Source of the DNA: an uncultured Porphyromonadaceae bacterium
Lineage (GTDB): Bacteria; Bacteroidota; Bacteroidia; Bacteroidales; Muribaculaceae
Assembly (NCBI GenBank): GCA_900540205.1
Contig: UQER01000001.1
Coordinates: forward strand, 1-64,000
DNA length: 64,000 nt
Direction: 5' to 3'
Shown: positions 24,683 through 33,294 of the stretch, one piece after another
Layout of the letters: each line of letters starts with the position of its first letter
Numbering within the stretch: position 1 is the first letter of the stretch
Program-made: the position numbers and the translations under genes
The notes under the pieces: model-generated
Database searches by the model: none
Told to the model about the DNA's origin: nothing
What the model saw: the letters and a program-made list of their open reading frames with translations, nothing else

Positions 24683-25924
24683 ATGCTTATGAAAACTAAG
24701 ATATTCTGGTTGCCGGCGGTGGCTGTGGCGCTTGCCATGGGGGCGTGCAGCTCGGACAATGAGCCGGTTGTGGAACCGACATTGACAATCGATCCGGCTG
24801 AGGAGGTTGAGTTTGAACTGACAGAGGCTGAAAAGGCGGTGGCAAGTAATGTACTCGGTTTCCAGACCGACTTTTTCCGTGCAGTCAACGCTTTGCCGGA
24901 AAATGCAGACCAAAATGTGGTTGTGTCGCCACTGAGTGCCCAAGTGCTACTGTCTATTCTGGCAAATGCAGCTGGAGAAAATCATACTGCAGAAATTCTG
25001 GAGGCATTGAATTGCAAAAATCTTGACGCGCTTAATTCTCTTGCTGCGAAATATCAGTCAGCCCTCCCGAATATTGATGATGCAGTGAATATGGAGCTTG
25101 CCAGCACATTGTGGTATAACAATTTATACGCCATTAATCCTATGCCCGCAACAAAGCTTGAAGATGTTTTCGGAATACATTCTCATCCAGCCGATTTTGC
25201 GAACGGGCTTTCGGTGTCCAGCAGTTTCAACAACTGGATAGCAGCTAATACAAACAGCCTCATTAATAGTTTTCTCTCGCCTGACGATATTTCCCCCGAC
25301 CAATTTGCCGTGATGGCCAATGCAGTTTACCTCAAGGGAGAATGGGCAAATCCGTTCGACAAGAAGGAAACTGAAAATGAATTGTTTTCTTCCTTTGCCG
25401 GAGAATCAACTGTGCAGATGATGAAAAAATTTTTCATCCAACATATAAGCATACACGACGATTATTCGGCTGTAAAACTTGATTTCGGGTCGGGCCAACT
25501 TAATGCAATTTTTGTGCTTCCATCTGAATCATGGGATATTAATGCGTTCGCAAATGCATTTAATGTAAGTCAAATCGGTGAATTTGAGGATAGGCTAATA
25601 ACATTTTGGCTCCCCAAGTTTTCAATTGACACACAAGCAATACATCTAAACAAAGTTTTATCGAATATGGGACTGGCAAGTTTAGATGCATATAATCCCA
25701 CAGTTTTTTTCATGGAGGAAATACCGGTAAAATTTGAAGTATATCAAAAAACTTCAATCTGTTTTGATGAAAAAGGGGCAGAGGGTGTATCTGGCAATTG
25801 GGATTACCCTGTCGGAGGGGTCATAAGGATTCCCGAGGTGAAGCTTAACCGCCCGTTCCTGTTCTTCATCAACGAGGCATCCACGGGAGCCTGCATCTTC
25901 GCCGGCAAGATGGTGAAGTTCTGA
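24683..25924 (+). CDS. Serpin-family lipoprotein
   Basis: A 413-residue serpin with lipoprotein signal (MGACSSDNEP). Core serpin motifs: NVVVSPLSAQVLLSILANAA, MANAVYLKGEWANPFDKKET, FVLPSE and the C-terminal LNRPFLFFINEASTGACIFAGK. The reactive-centre loop region reads DEKGAEGVSGNWDYPVGG: the hinge (normally G-T-E-A-A-A-A) has bulky or Gly residues, so an inhibitory mechanism is uncertain. Other Bacteroidales place a serpin (such as miropin of Tannerella) among secreted proteases. It forms an operon with the C10-like gene. Confidence 0.9.
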   Translation: MLMKTKIFWLPAVAVALAMGACSSDNEPVVEPTLTIDPAEEVEFELTEAEKAVASNVLGFQTDFFRAVNALPENADQNVVVSPLSAQVLLSILANAAGENHTAEILEALNCKNLDALNSLAAKYQSALPNIDDAVNMELASTLWYNNLYAINPMPATKLEDVFGIHSHPADFANGLSVSSSFNNWIAANTNSLINSFLSPDDISPDQFAVMANAVYLKGEWANPFDKKETENELFSSFAGESTVQMMKKFFIQHISIHDDYSAVKLDFGSGQLNAIFVLPSESWDINAFANAFNVSQIGEFEDRLITFWLPKFSIDTQAIHLNKVLSNMGLASLDAYNPTVFFMEEIPVKFEVYQKTSICFDEKGAEGVSGNWDYPVGGVIRIPEVKLNRPFLFFINEASTGACIFAGKMVKF

Positions 25925-26266
25925 CACTATGACCCACACACAAAAGCAACCATACACCCGCAAATGAAAGATTAATAGTTTTTTTCATGATATAAAAATA
26001 TTAGACAAGCTCAACAAACAGTTATTAAACAGAAATGGAATAAGACAAACTGCAACACAGGCCGGTGTGATTACCTGACAGCCGGCCGGAAAAATGTGAA
26101 GCGGCCCTGCCGCCCCCCGCGCGATGCGGTGGGCGGCAGGGCGTATTTTTATCGGGATGCAAATAAACGGATTCCGGAGGCCGCGCGGTGGCTGCGTTCC
26201 GGAATCCATTGGTTTCTTTGATGGGGGAGAGTGAGGTGATTTCAAGCTTTAGCGAGCGTAGTGGTA
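25925..26266. terminator. Intergenic region with two strong hairpins
   Basis: Between serpin and ferritin (convergent) there is no gene. GCCCTGCCGCC (26104 on) pairs with GGCGGCAGGGC (to 26142), followed by GTATTTTT on the plus strand: a terminator for the serpin operon. A second hairpin pairs GGATTCCGGA with TCCGGAATCC (26168-26205) and may end the ferritin transcript, though its T-run is poor. Confidence 0.65.
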
Positions 26267-26785
26267 TCAGGCTTTGGCAAGGGGAGCCGGGGTGTTGTAC
26301 ACGCGGGCTGCCAGTTCCTTGTCGAACATGTAGAGGCCGTAGCCGTTGTCGCCGATTTTCTTGAGTGCGTCGATGTATTCGCGGGCTGTCTCTTCCTCTT
26401 CAACCTGCTCGTTGATGAACCACTGGAGCATGCTCTGGGTGGCATAGTCCTGCTCCTCAACGGCTGTGGCGTAGATGCCGTTGATCATTGCGGTGACTTT
26501 CTTTTCGTGTGCCAGTGTGGCCTCGAAAGCTGCCAGGGGCGATTCCCACTCGGTTTCCACGGCGTCGATGGGGGCGAGGAGCACCTTGCCGTCGCGCGAG
26601 TTCACGTAGTTCATGAAGATGGTGGCGTGGTCCTGCTCTTCCTTGAACTGGATTGCAAACCAGTTGGCGATGCCGGAGTAGCCCTTGTTGGCGAAGTGCA
26701 TCGACATTGACAGATAAAGATATGCTGACCAGAATTCAGCATTGATTTGGGCGTTGATTGCGTCCTCTACTTTTTTTGAGTACAT
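26267..26785 (-). CDS. ftnA: Ferritin
   Basis: A 172-residue non-haem ferritin that stores iron as 24-mer cages. Ferroxidase-site residues lie in INAEFWSAYLYL (E17), FKEEQDHATIFM (E50/H53), the EQ-rich helix VEEQDYATQSMLQWFINEQVEEE. Length and sequence fit FtnA of Bacteroides. A -7-like TAATTTTG lies on the minus strand at 26824-26831, 38 bases before the start. It ends convergent with the serpin operon. Confidence 0.96.
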   Translation of the reverse strand: MYSKKVEDAINAQINAEFWSAYLYLSMSMHFANKGYSGIANWFAIQFKEEQDHATIFMNYVNSRDGKVLLAPIDAVETEWESPLAAFEATLAHEKKVTAMINGIYATAVEEQDYATQSMLQWFINEQVEEEETAREYIDALKKIGDNGYGLYMFDKELAARVYNTPAPLAKA

Positions 26786-26860
26786 AGAAATATGATTTTT
26801 GAGGATTAAGTATTTTCCGATAACAAAATTATGTTCGTTTGTCCGTTCGGTGCCTCGTCC

Positions 26861-26939
26861 GTAGGGTCGCGACCTGTCGCGACTGCAGCCGGGCGCGGGC
26901 TGTTCTTTAGTTGGCAGTCGCGACAGGTCGCGACCCTAC
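26861..26939. repeat. Inverted pair of REP hairpins (BIME-like)
   Basis: GTAGGGTCGCGACCTGTCGC... (26861-26886) is followed after 27 bases by its reverse complement (26914-26939). Each copy has a GTAG head and a hairpin of two GTCGCGAC halves. The same pair occurs at 58427-58530. Confidence 0.85.
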
Positions 26940-26997
26940 GGATGGGAATCGTTGGATGAGTGCATGCTTTTTTGTGGATGGGGCGGAGGCGGCGGGA

Positions 26998-27516
26998 TCA
27001 GAACTGGTAGCCTATTTTGGCAAAAATCTCGGCGCCGGAGAAGTGCTTTATGAGCACATAGTCGGCGGCGATGCCTATGCGGAGGTTGCCGGAAAGGCGC
27101 AGGTTGGCGCCGGCACCGATGTTGACTCCGAAGCGCGATTTGCGTGTGGTCACGTCGTCGGTTTCCGAGGCGTTGTGGTGGAAATTCCAGCTGGAATAGT
27201 TGAGCCCGGCGTAGGGATAGATTTCAAGCAGCTGCGACGCGTCGAAGGGGACATGGGCGTTGAGGTTGAGCGTAAGGGCGTCTTTCCCTTTGTGACGGAA
27301 GATGTAGTTGGCGCTCGGCGCCAGACGGAAGTGCCGGGAAAAACGGTAGGTGAACTCGAGGCCGGCGAGAGCCGAGGTGTTGTATCCGGCAAATCCGGCG
27401 GCGAGGCTGATGGTTTTCTCACCCTTCACTGGAGTTGTGGCTGCTGTGCACGGGGCTGCCGACCATAGGGCTGCAGCCATGCCTGACACGGCAATCAAGA
27501 GCTTTGCTTTGTGCAT
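26998..27516 (-). CDS. Small outer-membrane beta-barrel protein
   Basis: 172 residues with signal peptide (ending PCTAATTP) and alternating strands ending in aromatic residues: SLAAGFAGYNTSALAGLEFTY, FRLAPSANYIFRH, YAGLNYSSWNF, LRIGIAADYVLI and final IFAKIGYQF with a terminal Phe, the signal for barrel assembly. Eight strands are likely. No specific role is known. Promoter at 27542-27572. Confidence 0.82.
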   Translation of the reverse strand: MHKAKLLIAVSGMAAALWSAAPCTAATTPVKGEKTISLAAGFAGYNTSALAGLEFTYRFSRHFRLAPSANYIFRHKGKDALTLNLNAHVPFDASQLLEIYPYAGLNYSSWNFHHNASETDDVTTRKSRFGVNIGAGANLRLSGNLRIGIAADYVLIKHFSGAEIFAKIGYQF

Positions 27517-27541
27517 GTGTACTGTAGGACAATGTTAGAAA

Positions 27542-27572
27542 CAAAGTTAGCCATTCCGCTTCATTTAACAAA
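27542..27572 (-). promoter_or_regulatory. Promoter of the beta-barrel gene
   Basis: On the minus strand TTTG (27569-27572), 19 bases, TAACTTTG (27542-27549). A possible tamB promoter (TAACTTCG near 27592) points the other way in the same spacer. Confidence 0.8.
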
Positions 27573-27604
27573 TAAAATAGAAAAAATTTAGCTAACTTCG
27601 CAAT

Positions 27605-30600
27605 ATGAAAACGCCCTACCGGGTAGTCCGGTTTATTGCGGTCATAGTGCTCTGCGTGGCAGTGCTTGTGCCCGCCGTTGCCTACGTGGCCCTTTCGGTC
27701 ACGCCGGTGCAGCGCCGTATTGCCCGTGAGGCCGAGGTGCGGCTGTCGCGGCTGCTCGACGCCGATGTGCGGATAGGCTCTGTGGGAATAGCGCCTTTCA
27801 ACCGCGTGGTGCTCCGGAATGTGACGGTGACCACCGCCCCCGGCGACACCGCTCTGGTGGCGCGCCGGCTCGGCGCCGGAGTGCGGCTGATGAGCCTTGT
27901 GACACCGGGGCCCCTGACGGTGTCGTATGTGGAGCTGATTGGTCTTGATGTGAGGCTTCACCGGCCTATGGCCGACGCTCCGCTCAACATCCGGCCGATT
28001 CTTGCCGCTCTGGCTCCGAAGGATAAGAATAAGCCTCCGTCGGAGTTCGATTTCAGGGTGAACACCGTGCTTGTGCGTTCAAGCGCGGTGAGCTACGATG
28101 TTGATTCGGCCGCACATACTCCCGGGGTGTTTAATCCTGCGCATGTGTCACTGCGCAATCTGCGTGCCGACATCAGCCTGCCCCGGCTGCGCAACAACGA
28201 TTTCATTGTCGATATAAAACGCATGGCCTTTGACCTCCGGCCGGGCGTCAGGCTGGAGTCGCTGTCGGCGCGCACGCATGTGGGGCGCGATGAGCTGCGG
28301 GTGGAATCGCTCGCACTGGCGTTGCCGCGGTCGGAGCTGCATATTGCCGATGTATGCCTCCCTTTGGGAGAGGCCGTCGGAGTGGGGCAGGCGTTGAGGT
28401 CGGGGCAGACCCGCGTGGAGATTCTGCCTGACAGCCGCGTTACGCCCGCAGACCTGGCCGGATTCCTCCCTGCACTTGAGTCGTTCGATGTGCCTGTGCA
28501 TTTCAACCGCTTCACGGTGGAGGGGAATCTCGAACGCTTCAATGCCGATCTGTTCCTGGCCGACGAGGCCGGTTCGTCGCTGCAGGTTGCCGCCGAGGCT
28601 GCCAATATGGACCGGCGCGATATGATGGAGATTTCTCCGGCCGATGTGTCGCTTGTGTTGTCGTCGTCAGGTCTGGAACGGCTTGCTTCGGCTTTCCCGT
28701 CGATGTCGCCAAAGGCAAGGAGAGTGCTGTCGGCGCTTGGGGCGTTGCGCCTGAATGCGCGCGGCAGCATGTATGGAGATGATTTTGAAACTCGCCTGAC
28801 TGTGTCGGCCGTGCCGGGAAGCGTTGCGCTTGATGCCTCCGGGACGTTCACCGATGCGCAGCATTGTGCATTGCAGGCGCAGCTGTCAACACCTGAACCT
28901 GTGGATGTGGGCGCAATGCTGGCCGACAGGCGGCTGGGTCGTTTCGAAGGCACGCTGGATGCTACATTCGGTGTGGACGGAAAGAAACAGAGCGGCACGG
29001 CCGGGCTTGTGGTGGACCGTTTCGGTTTCAACGGATACGAATATACCGGCCTGACGGCCGAGGCGACACTCGACGGCGACATGCTCGGAGCTTCGGTCAG
29101 CGTGGACAATCAGCCGGTGTCGGCCGACCTGGAAGGGCGGTTCTCGCTGGCACGCAACCATAAGGTGGTGTTTCTCAAAGGGGATGTGGCGCGTTTTGTG
29201 CCGTCGCTGCTCAATCTGGGTGGCGGCGAGGGGAATGAATTCGCGGGGAAGGTGGATGTGGATATGGCCGGTGAGCGTTTTGAAAATATGCTGGGGCATA
29301 TCAGCGTGTCCGACGTCAGTTTCCGCCGCCCCGACGGATCGGAGCTTGTGGTGAACAATGTATCGCTGAACGCCGACACGGCCATGCTCACACTCGCCAG
29401 CGATTATGTGGACGGCTCGATGCAGGGGAGCTTCAATTTCCCGCGCCTGCCGCAGGCTGCACGCCGCATCCTTTCGCGGGTCTATCCGGCACTCGCGGGT
29501 CTTCCTGCCGACCTCCCCGCCGGGCGCTCCCTGAGGCGAGGCGTACCGGCGCCTGTTGCCAACGATTTTACGTTCCGCTTCACCGTGAAAGAGACCGAAC
29601 GGCTTGCGGACTTTTTCCGGCTGCCCGTGAGTGTGATTTATCCGGTGCAGATTTCAGGCATGTTCAGCGATGCCGAGGGGGATATGGCTCTGGCGGTGGA
29701 TGCTCCCTATCTGAGGCAGGGCAACAAGCTGATAGAGGATACACGCCTGTCGGCGTTCATCGACGGTGGCGAGGGTTCCTCGGGACTTGATTTCACGCTG
29801 ACAGCACCCACGCAGAATGGCCCGCTGCACCTGATGCTTGACGCCTCGGGCGAGAACGACCGCCTGCGCACCAATCTGCGCTGGGACATCGACCGCGAGC
29901 GTGCATACAACGGAAACATCGGCGCTCTGGCCACCTTCAGCCGCACGGAATCGTCGACGCTGGTGAGCGAGATAAATCTACTGCCTGGACAGCTGACGTT
30001 CAACGATTCGGTGTGGACGGTGAACCCGGCGCGGCTGTCGGCCTACGGGCCGCGTCATTTCGAGGTGAGCGGCATGAATGTGCACCGTTCCAACCAGTTC
30101 GTGAAAATCAACGGCTCGGTGTCGGACGACCCCGGCGCCATGCTCACGCTCGACCTCCTGAACTTCAATCTGGATTATCTGTTCGAATCGCTAGGAATCG
30201 ACAAGGTGCAGCTCGGTGGTGATGCCACCGGCACGTTCCATGCCATGCGCCTGCTTTCGGACGAACCGGTGATAGAAACCCCGGGACTGCACGTAAGCGC
30301 CATCAGCTACAACAAGGTGGTGCTCGGCGATGCGCTTGTGCGCTCGCACTGGGAGAAGGAGCGGAAGGCCATAACGCTCGACGCCGTAATAGAGCAGCCG
30401 CACGGCCGGCGCTCGCTGGTGGACGGGGCGATTTTCCCCATGAACGATTCGCTCGACATTACGTTCCGCGTGGACCATGCCAACGTGGGCTTCATGCAGC
30501 CTTACATGGAGGCCTTTGCCAGCGACATATCGGGAACGGCCTCGGGACGCTGCCGCCTGTGGGGCAATTTCAAATACATCGACCTCGAGGGCGACGTGAT

Positions 30601-32296
30601 GGCCCACGACCTGCGCCTGAAGGTGAATTTCACCAACACCTACTACACAGCCTCCGACTCGGTGCATTTCCGTCCGGGACTGATTGACCTCAACGGCGTG
30701 ACCATCCGCGATGCCGAAGGCCATGCGGCCGACCTCAACGGCTGGGTACGGCACAAGTTCTTCAAGGAGCCGCGCTTCCAGTTCTCCATAACCGGCGCAC
30801 ACAATTTCCTGAGCTACAATGAGACTCCGCGCGAGAATCCGGTGTGGTACGGCAAAATCTACGGCGACGGGTCGGCGTTCGTGAAAGGGGAGCCGGGCCG
30901 GATTGATATAAACGTGGATATGTCCACGGCGCCCAACTCCATTTTCACCTTCGTGCTCTCGGATCAGGAGGTGGCCGACGAATATTCGTTCCTCACATTC
31001 CGCGATAAGAACAGGCTCGGGGCCGAGCTGACCGATACTGTCGTGCTGCGCGACACCTCGATGGACCTCGTCAACCGTCTGAAGGCCATGGTGAATGCCG
31101 GAGAGGAGGACGTGCCCAGCGATTACAACATCTCGCTGCAGATGCGCGTCACACCGCAGGCGCAGCTTGTGCTGGTGATGGACCCCGTGGGGGGCGACCG
31201 CATCCGCGCATGGGGCAGCGGGCATCTGCGCATGGACTACGGGTCGGCCAACAACGACCTGAAAATGTACGGCACATACACCCTCGACCGTGGCTACTAT
31301 AACTTCACCCTGCAGGATGTGATCATTAAGGACTTCACCATCAAGCCGGGAAGCGCCATCGTGTTCAACGGCGACCCTTACGGCGCGCAGCTCAACATAC
31401 AGGCCATCTATGCGCTGAACGCCAACCTCAGCGATCTCGACGAATCGTTCCTGCAGGACAAGGACCTCAACCGCACCAATGTGCCTGTGCATGCGCTGAT
31501 GAAGGTTACGGGCGACATACGCCAGCCCGAGATTGCCTTCGACCTGGAATTCCCCACGCTTACCACCGACATCTACCGAAAGGTGCGTTCGGTGATCTCC
31601 ACCGACGACATGATGAACCGGCAGATAATCTATCTGCTTGCGCTCAACCGCTTCTATACGCCCGAATACATGTCGTCGACCACCAAAGGCAACGAACTCG
31701 TGTCGGTGGCATCGTCCACCATCTCCTCGCAGCTCAGCAATCTGCTCGGGCAGATTTCCGACAACTGGAACATCGCGCCGGCCTTCCGCAGCGACCGTGG
31801 CGATTTCAGCGACGTGGAGGTGGACGTGGCCCTGTCGTCGCGGCTGCTCAACAACCGGCTGCTGTTCAACGGCAATTTCGGCTACCGCGACAACGCTTTG
31901 AACAGCAGTCAGTTCATCGGCGACTTCGACCTTGAGTATCTGCTTGACCGCGAAGGACGCTGGCGCCTGAAAGCCTACAACCGCTACAACGACCAGAACT
32001 ACTACCTGCGCACGGCCAAGACCACCCAAGGCGTCGGTGTGGTGCTCAAACGCGACTTCGACAGCTTCTTCTCCTTCCTCAACCTTTTCCGCGGGAAAAA
32101 GAAAACCACCGCACCCCAGCCGTCTGTCCCCAATTCGGCTTCCGCAGCCCCTCTGCCGTCTGGCGCCGCCTCAGACCCTGAGCAGGGAGCGCCCATCCCC
32201 GCACCTTCCGACAGCACGGAAGTCGCCCCGCGTCCCATGCTTCAGTTCAACTCAAAGCCTGCCCCCAAGCCCGTCCCCCGTCCCGGGAAGCAATGA
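27605..32296 (+). CDS. TamB-like translocation/assembly protein (DUF490)
   Basis: A 1563-residue AsmA/TamB family protein. One N-terminal span (FIAVIVLCVAVLVPAVAYVALS) anchors it in the inner membrane; the rest is a long beta-taco repeat that spans the periplasm and is thought to carry phospholipids or help outer-membrane assembly. The C-terminal DUF490 domain is clear: YNFTLQDVIIKDFTIKPGSAIVFNGDP, TNVPVHALMKVTGDIRQPEIAFDLEFPTL (motifs shown as KPGSAIVFNGDP and PEIAFDLEFP), NRQIIYLLALNRF and the barrel-like end. A Pro/Ser-rich tail of about 60 residues follows. In this genome no TamA partner is adjacent. The 3' end overlaps the convergent RAYT frame. Confidence 0.9.
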   Translation: MKTPYRVVRFIAVIVLCVAVLVPAVAYVALSVTPVQRRIAREAEVRLSRLLDADVRIGSVGIAPFNRVVLRNVTVTTAPGDTALVARRLGAGVRLMSLVTPGPLTVSYVELIGLDVRLHRPMADAPLNIRPILAALAPKDKNKPPSEFDFRVNTVLVRSSAVSYDVDSAAHTPGVFNPAHVSLRNLRADISLPRLRNNDFIVDIKRMAFDLRPGVRLESLSARTHVGRDELRVESLALALPRSELHIADVCLPLGEAVGVGQALRSGQTRVEILPDSRVTPADLAGFLPALESFDVPVHFNRFTVEGNLERFNADLFLADEAGSSLQVAAEAANMDRRDMMEISPADVSLVLSSSGLERLASAFPSMSPKARRVLSALGALRLNARGSMYGDDFETRLTVSAVPGSVALDASGTFTDAQHCALQAQLSTPEPVDVGAMLADRRLGRFEGTLDATFGVDGKKQSGTAGLVVDRFGFNGYEYTGLTAEATLDGDMLGASVSVDNQPVSADLEGRFSLARNHKVVFLKGDVARFVPSLLNLGGGEGNEFAGKVDVDMAGERFENMLGHISVSDVSFRRPDGSELVVNNVSLNADTAMLTLASDYVDGSMQGSFNFPRLPQAARRILSRVYPALAGLPADLPAGRSLRRGVPAPVANDFTFRFTVKETERLADFFRLPVSVIYPVQISGMFSDAEGDMALAVDAPYLRQGNKLIEDTRLSAFIDGGEGSSGLDFTLTAPTQNGPLHLMLDASGENDRLRTNLRWDIDRERAYNGNIGALATFSRTESSTLVSEINLLPGQLTFNDSVWTVNPARLSAYGPRHFEVSGMNVHRSNQFVKINGSVSDDPGAMLTLDLLNFNLDYLFESLGIDKVQLGGDATGTFHAMRLLSDEPVIETPGLHVSAISYNKVVLGDALVRSHWEKERKAITLDAVIEQPHGRRSLVDGAIFPMNDSLDITFRVDHANVGFMQPYMEAFASDISGTASGRCRLWGNFKYIDLEGDVMAHDLRLKVNFTNTYYTASDSVHFRPGLIDLNGVTIRDAEGHAADLNGWVRHKFFKEPRFQFSITGAHNFLSYNETPRENPVWYGKIYGDGSAFVKGEPGRIDINVDMSTAPNSIFTFVLSDQEVADEYSFLTFRDKNRLGAELTDTVVLRDTSMDLVNRLKAMVNAGEEDVPSDYNISLQMRVTPQAQLVLVMDPVGGDRIRAWGSGHLRMDYGSANNDLKMYGTYTLDRGYYNFTLQDVIIKDFTIKPGSAIVFNGDPYGAQLNIQAIYALNANLSDLDESFLQDKDLNRTNVPVHALMKVTGDIRQPEIAFDLEFPTLTTDIYRKVRSVISTDDMMNRQIIYLLALNRFYTPEYMSSTTKGNELVSVASSTISSQLSNLLGQISDNWNIAPAFRSDRGDFSDVEVDVALSSRLLNNRLLFNGNFGYRDNALNSSQFIGDFDLEYLLDREGRWRLKAYNRYNDQNYYLRTAKTTQGVGVVLKRDFDSFFSFLNLFRGKKKTTAPQPSVPNSASAAPLPSGAASDPEQGAPIPAPSDSTEVAPRPMLQFNSKPAPKPVPRPGKQ

Positions 32297-32878
32297 CGTG
32301 GCATTGTGGTTGAGCTGGTCACGATACCAATTTTCCACATTGCTATTAATATAATTCGTGATATTTTCGAAAGCCCGTTGATCGCGAATTATATGTTCGT
32401 AATACCGCGGTTGCCATATTCGCCCGTTTGCTGGTAGGGACGCGATTTTTCGCGTCCGCGCTTGGCGTGTAACACCAGCTTTGAAAGCGCCGACGATTGA
32501 TGCCAGTCGGCTGTTATGGTGAAAATCCTGTGCTTCGGGAGCCTCATGCGAGCGTTGTCTGAGACAACCTAAATTCGAGGCGGACGACCGTTCATTTGCG
32601 GACGCGAAGAATCGCGTCCCTACCGCTATTATCAAATGAATATGATTCGGCATGACTACGTAATTCAGGATATCCACATCACTATAATATGAAGGGATTG
32701 CTTGAATACTTTCCTCGACGATAAAGCCTAACGCGGACGCGCAGAATCGCATTCCAATGGTTTCGTCAAAAGTAATCTCTCCGAAATAATGTCGTTTTTC
32801 AGCACAACAGATTGTAACGAAGTAAATTCCTCCGTTATAGTCATGCCAGTCAGCCCTGAATTGATGCCTGTTTTCCAT
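32252..32878 (-). CDS. REP-associated tyrosine transposase (RAYT, Y1/HUH type)
   Basis: RAYTs are single-strand nucleases that recognise REP hairpins with a GTAG head. Motifs: DWHDYNGGIYFVTICCAEKRHYFG (N-terminal strand region), the HUH motif in MPNHIHLII, and the YYEHIIRDQRAFENITNYI helix with the catalytic Tyr. Three REP-like segments are embedded in frame (32434-32460, 32599-32623, degenerate 32732-32755) and encode odd inserts such as VGTRFFASANER and ARTRKIASLPANG. I chose ATG 32878 (MENRHQF); the longer frame overlaps the rhuM remnant. The last 45 bases overlap tamB antisense. Confidence 0.85.
   Translation of the reverse strand: MENRHQFRADWHDYNGGIYFVTICCAEKRHYFGEITFDETIGMRFCASALGFIVEESIQAIPSYYSDVDILNYVVMPNHIHLIIAVGTRFFASANERSSASNLGCLRQRSHEAPEAQDFHHNSRLASIVGAFKAGVTRQARTRKIASLPANGRIWQPRYYEHIIRDQRAFENITNYINSNVENWYRDQLNHNATSLLPGTGDGLGGRL
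32434..32460 (+). repeat. REP-like hairpin inside the RAYT gene
   Basis: GTAGGGACGCGATTTTTCGC... : GTAG head then stem GGACGCGA/TCGCGTCC with TTTT loop, lying within the RAYT coding sequence. Confidence 0.75.
32599..32623 (-). repeat. Second REP-like hairpin inside the RAYT gene, opposite orientation
   Basis: On the minus strand GTAGGGACGCGATTCTTCGC..., the same head and stem as the copy at 32434-32460 but inverted, so the two form a BIME-like pair. A weaker third copy (GACGCG-CAGAA-TCGCATTCC) is at 32732-32755. Confidence 0.75.
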
Positions 32879-33281
32879 TGGCGTTTTTACGTAAATCGTC
32901 ATTAAGAACAAAGCCCTTGATCATGTACTCCTTCAGCACCTGAGTAGCCCACTGCCTGAACTGCACGCCTCGATGCGAGTTGACACGATAGCCCACACTG
33001 ATAATCATGTCAAGGTTGTAGAAATCAACCTGATGAGTCTTAGTTTTACCTTCAATAGCACCATGTTGAGTGGTAGTTGCATATTTTGCAACTACCTATT
33101 TGGGGTCAAGTTCTCCTGACTCAAACACATTCTTGATATGTCTTGAAATGGTCGATTTATTACGCTGAAACAGCTTCGCCATCTGGTCGGCAGTGAGCCA
33201 TACCGTCTCATTGGAGAGCCGCACCTCAATCTTCGTCTCTCCACCCTGCGTCTGAAATAATATAATCTGTCCGCTATCCAT
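32850..33281 (-). pseudogene. RhuM-family gene broken by a nonsense codon and a truncation
   Basis: The first 61 residues (MDSGQIILFQTQGGETKIEV to HIKNVFESGELDPK) are the N-terminal HTH domain of RhuM. A TAG at 33096-33098 stops it; reading on in the same frame gives VVAKYATTTQHGAIEGKTKT, HQVDFYNLDMIISVGYRVNS and HRGVQFRQWATQVLKEYMIK, a perfect RhuM continuation. A CAG to TAG change explains this. Homology then ends near GFVLNDD, where the RAYT start lies, so the C-terminal half is gone. RhuM genes often accompany type I restriction operons in Bacteroidetes. The start is 14 bases after the SIR2 stop. Confidence 0.85.
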
Positions 33282-33294
33282 ATTCAAACTATAA

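Noticed and set aside
26861..26939. CRISPR-like repeats
   Set aside because: The units are inverted hairpins, only two per locus, without regular spacers or cas genes; they fit REP/BIME elements.
30191..32029. Long minus-strand frame of 612 codons inside tamB
   Set aside because: It is the GC-rich shadow of TamB: His/Val/Arg-rich translation with no domain or start signal, while the plus strand shows a clear DUF490 domain.
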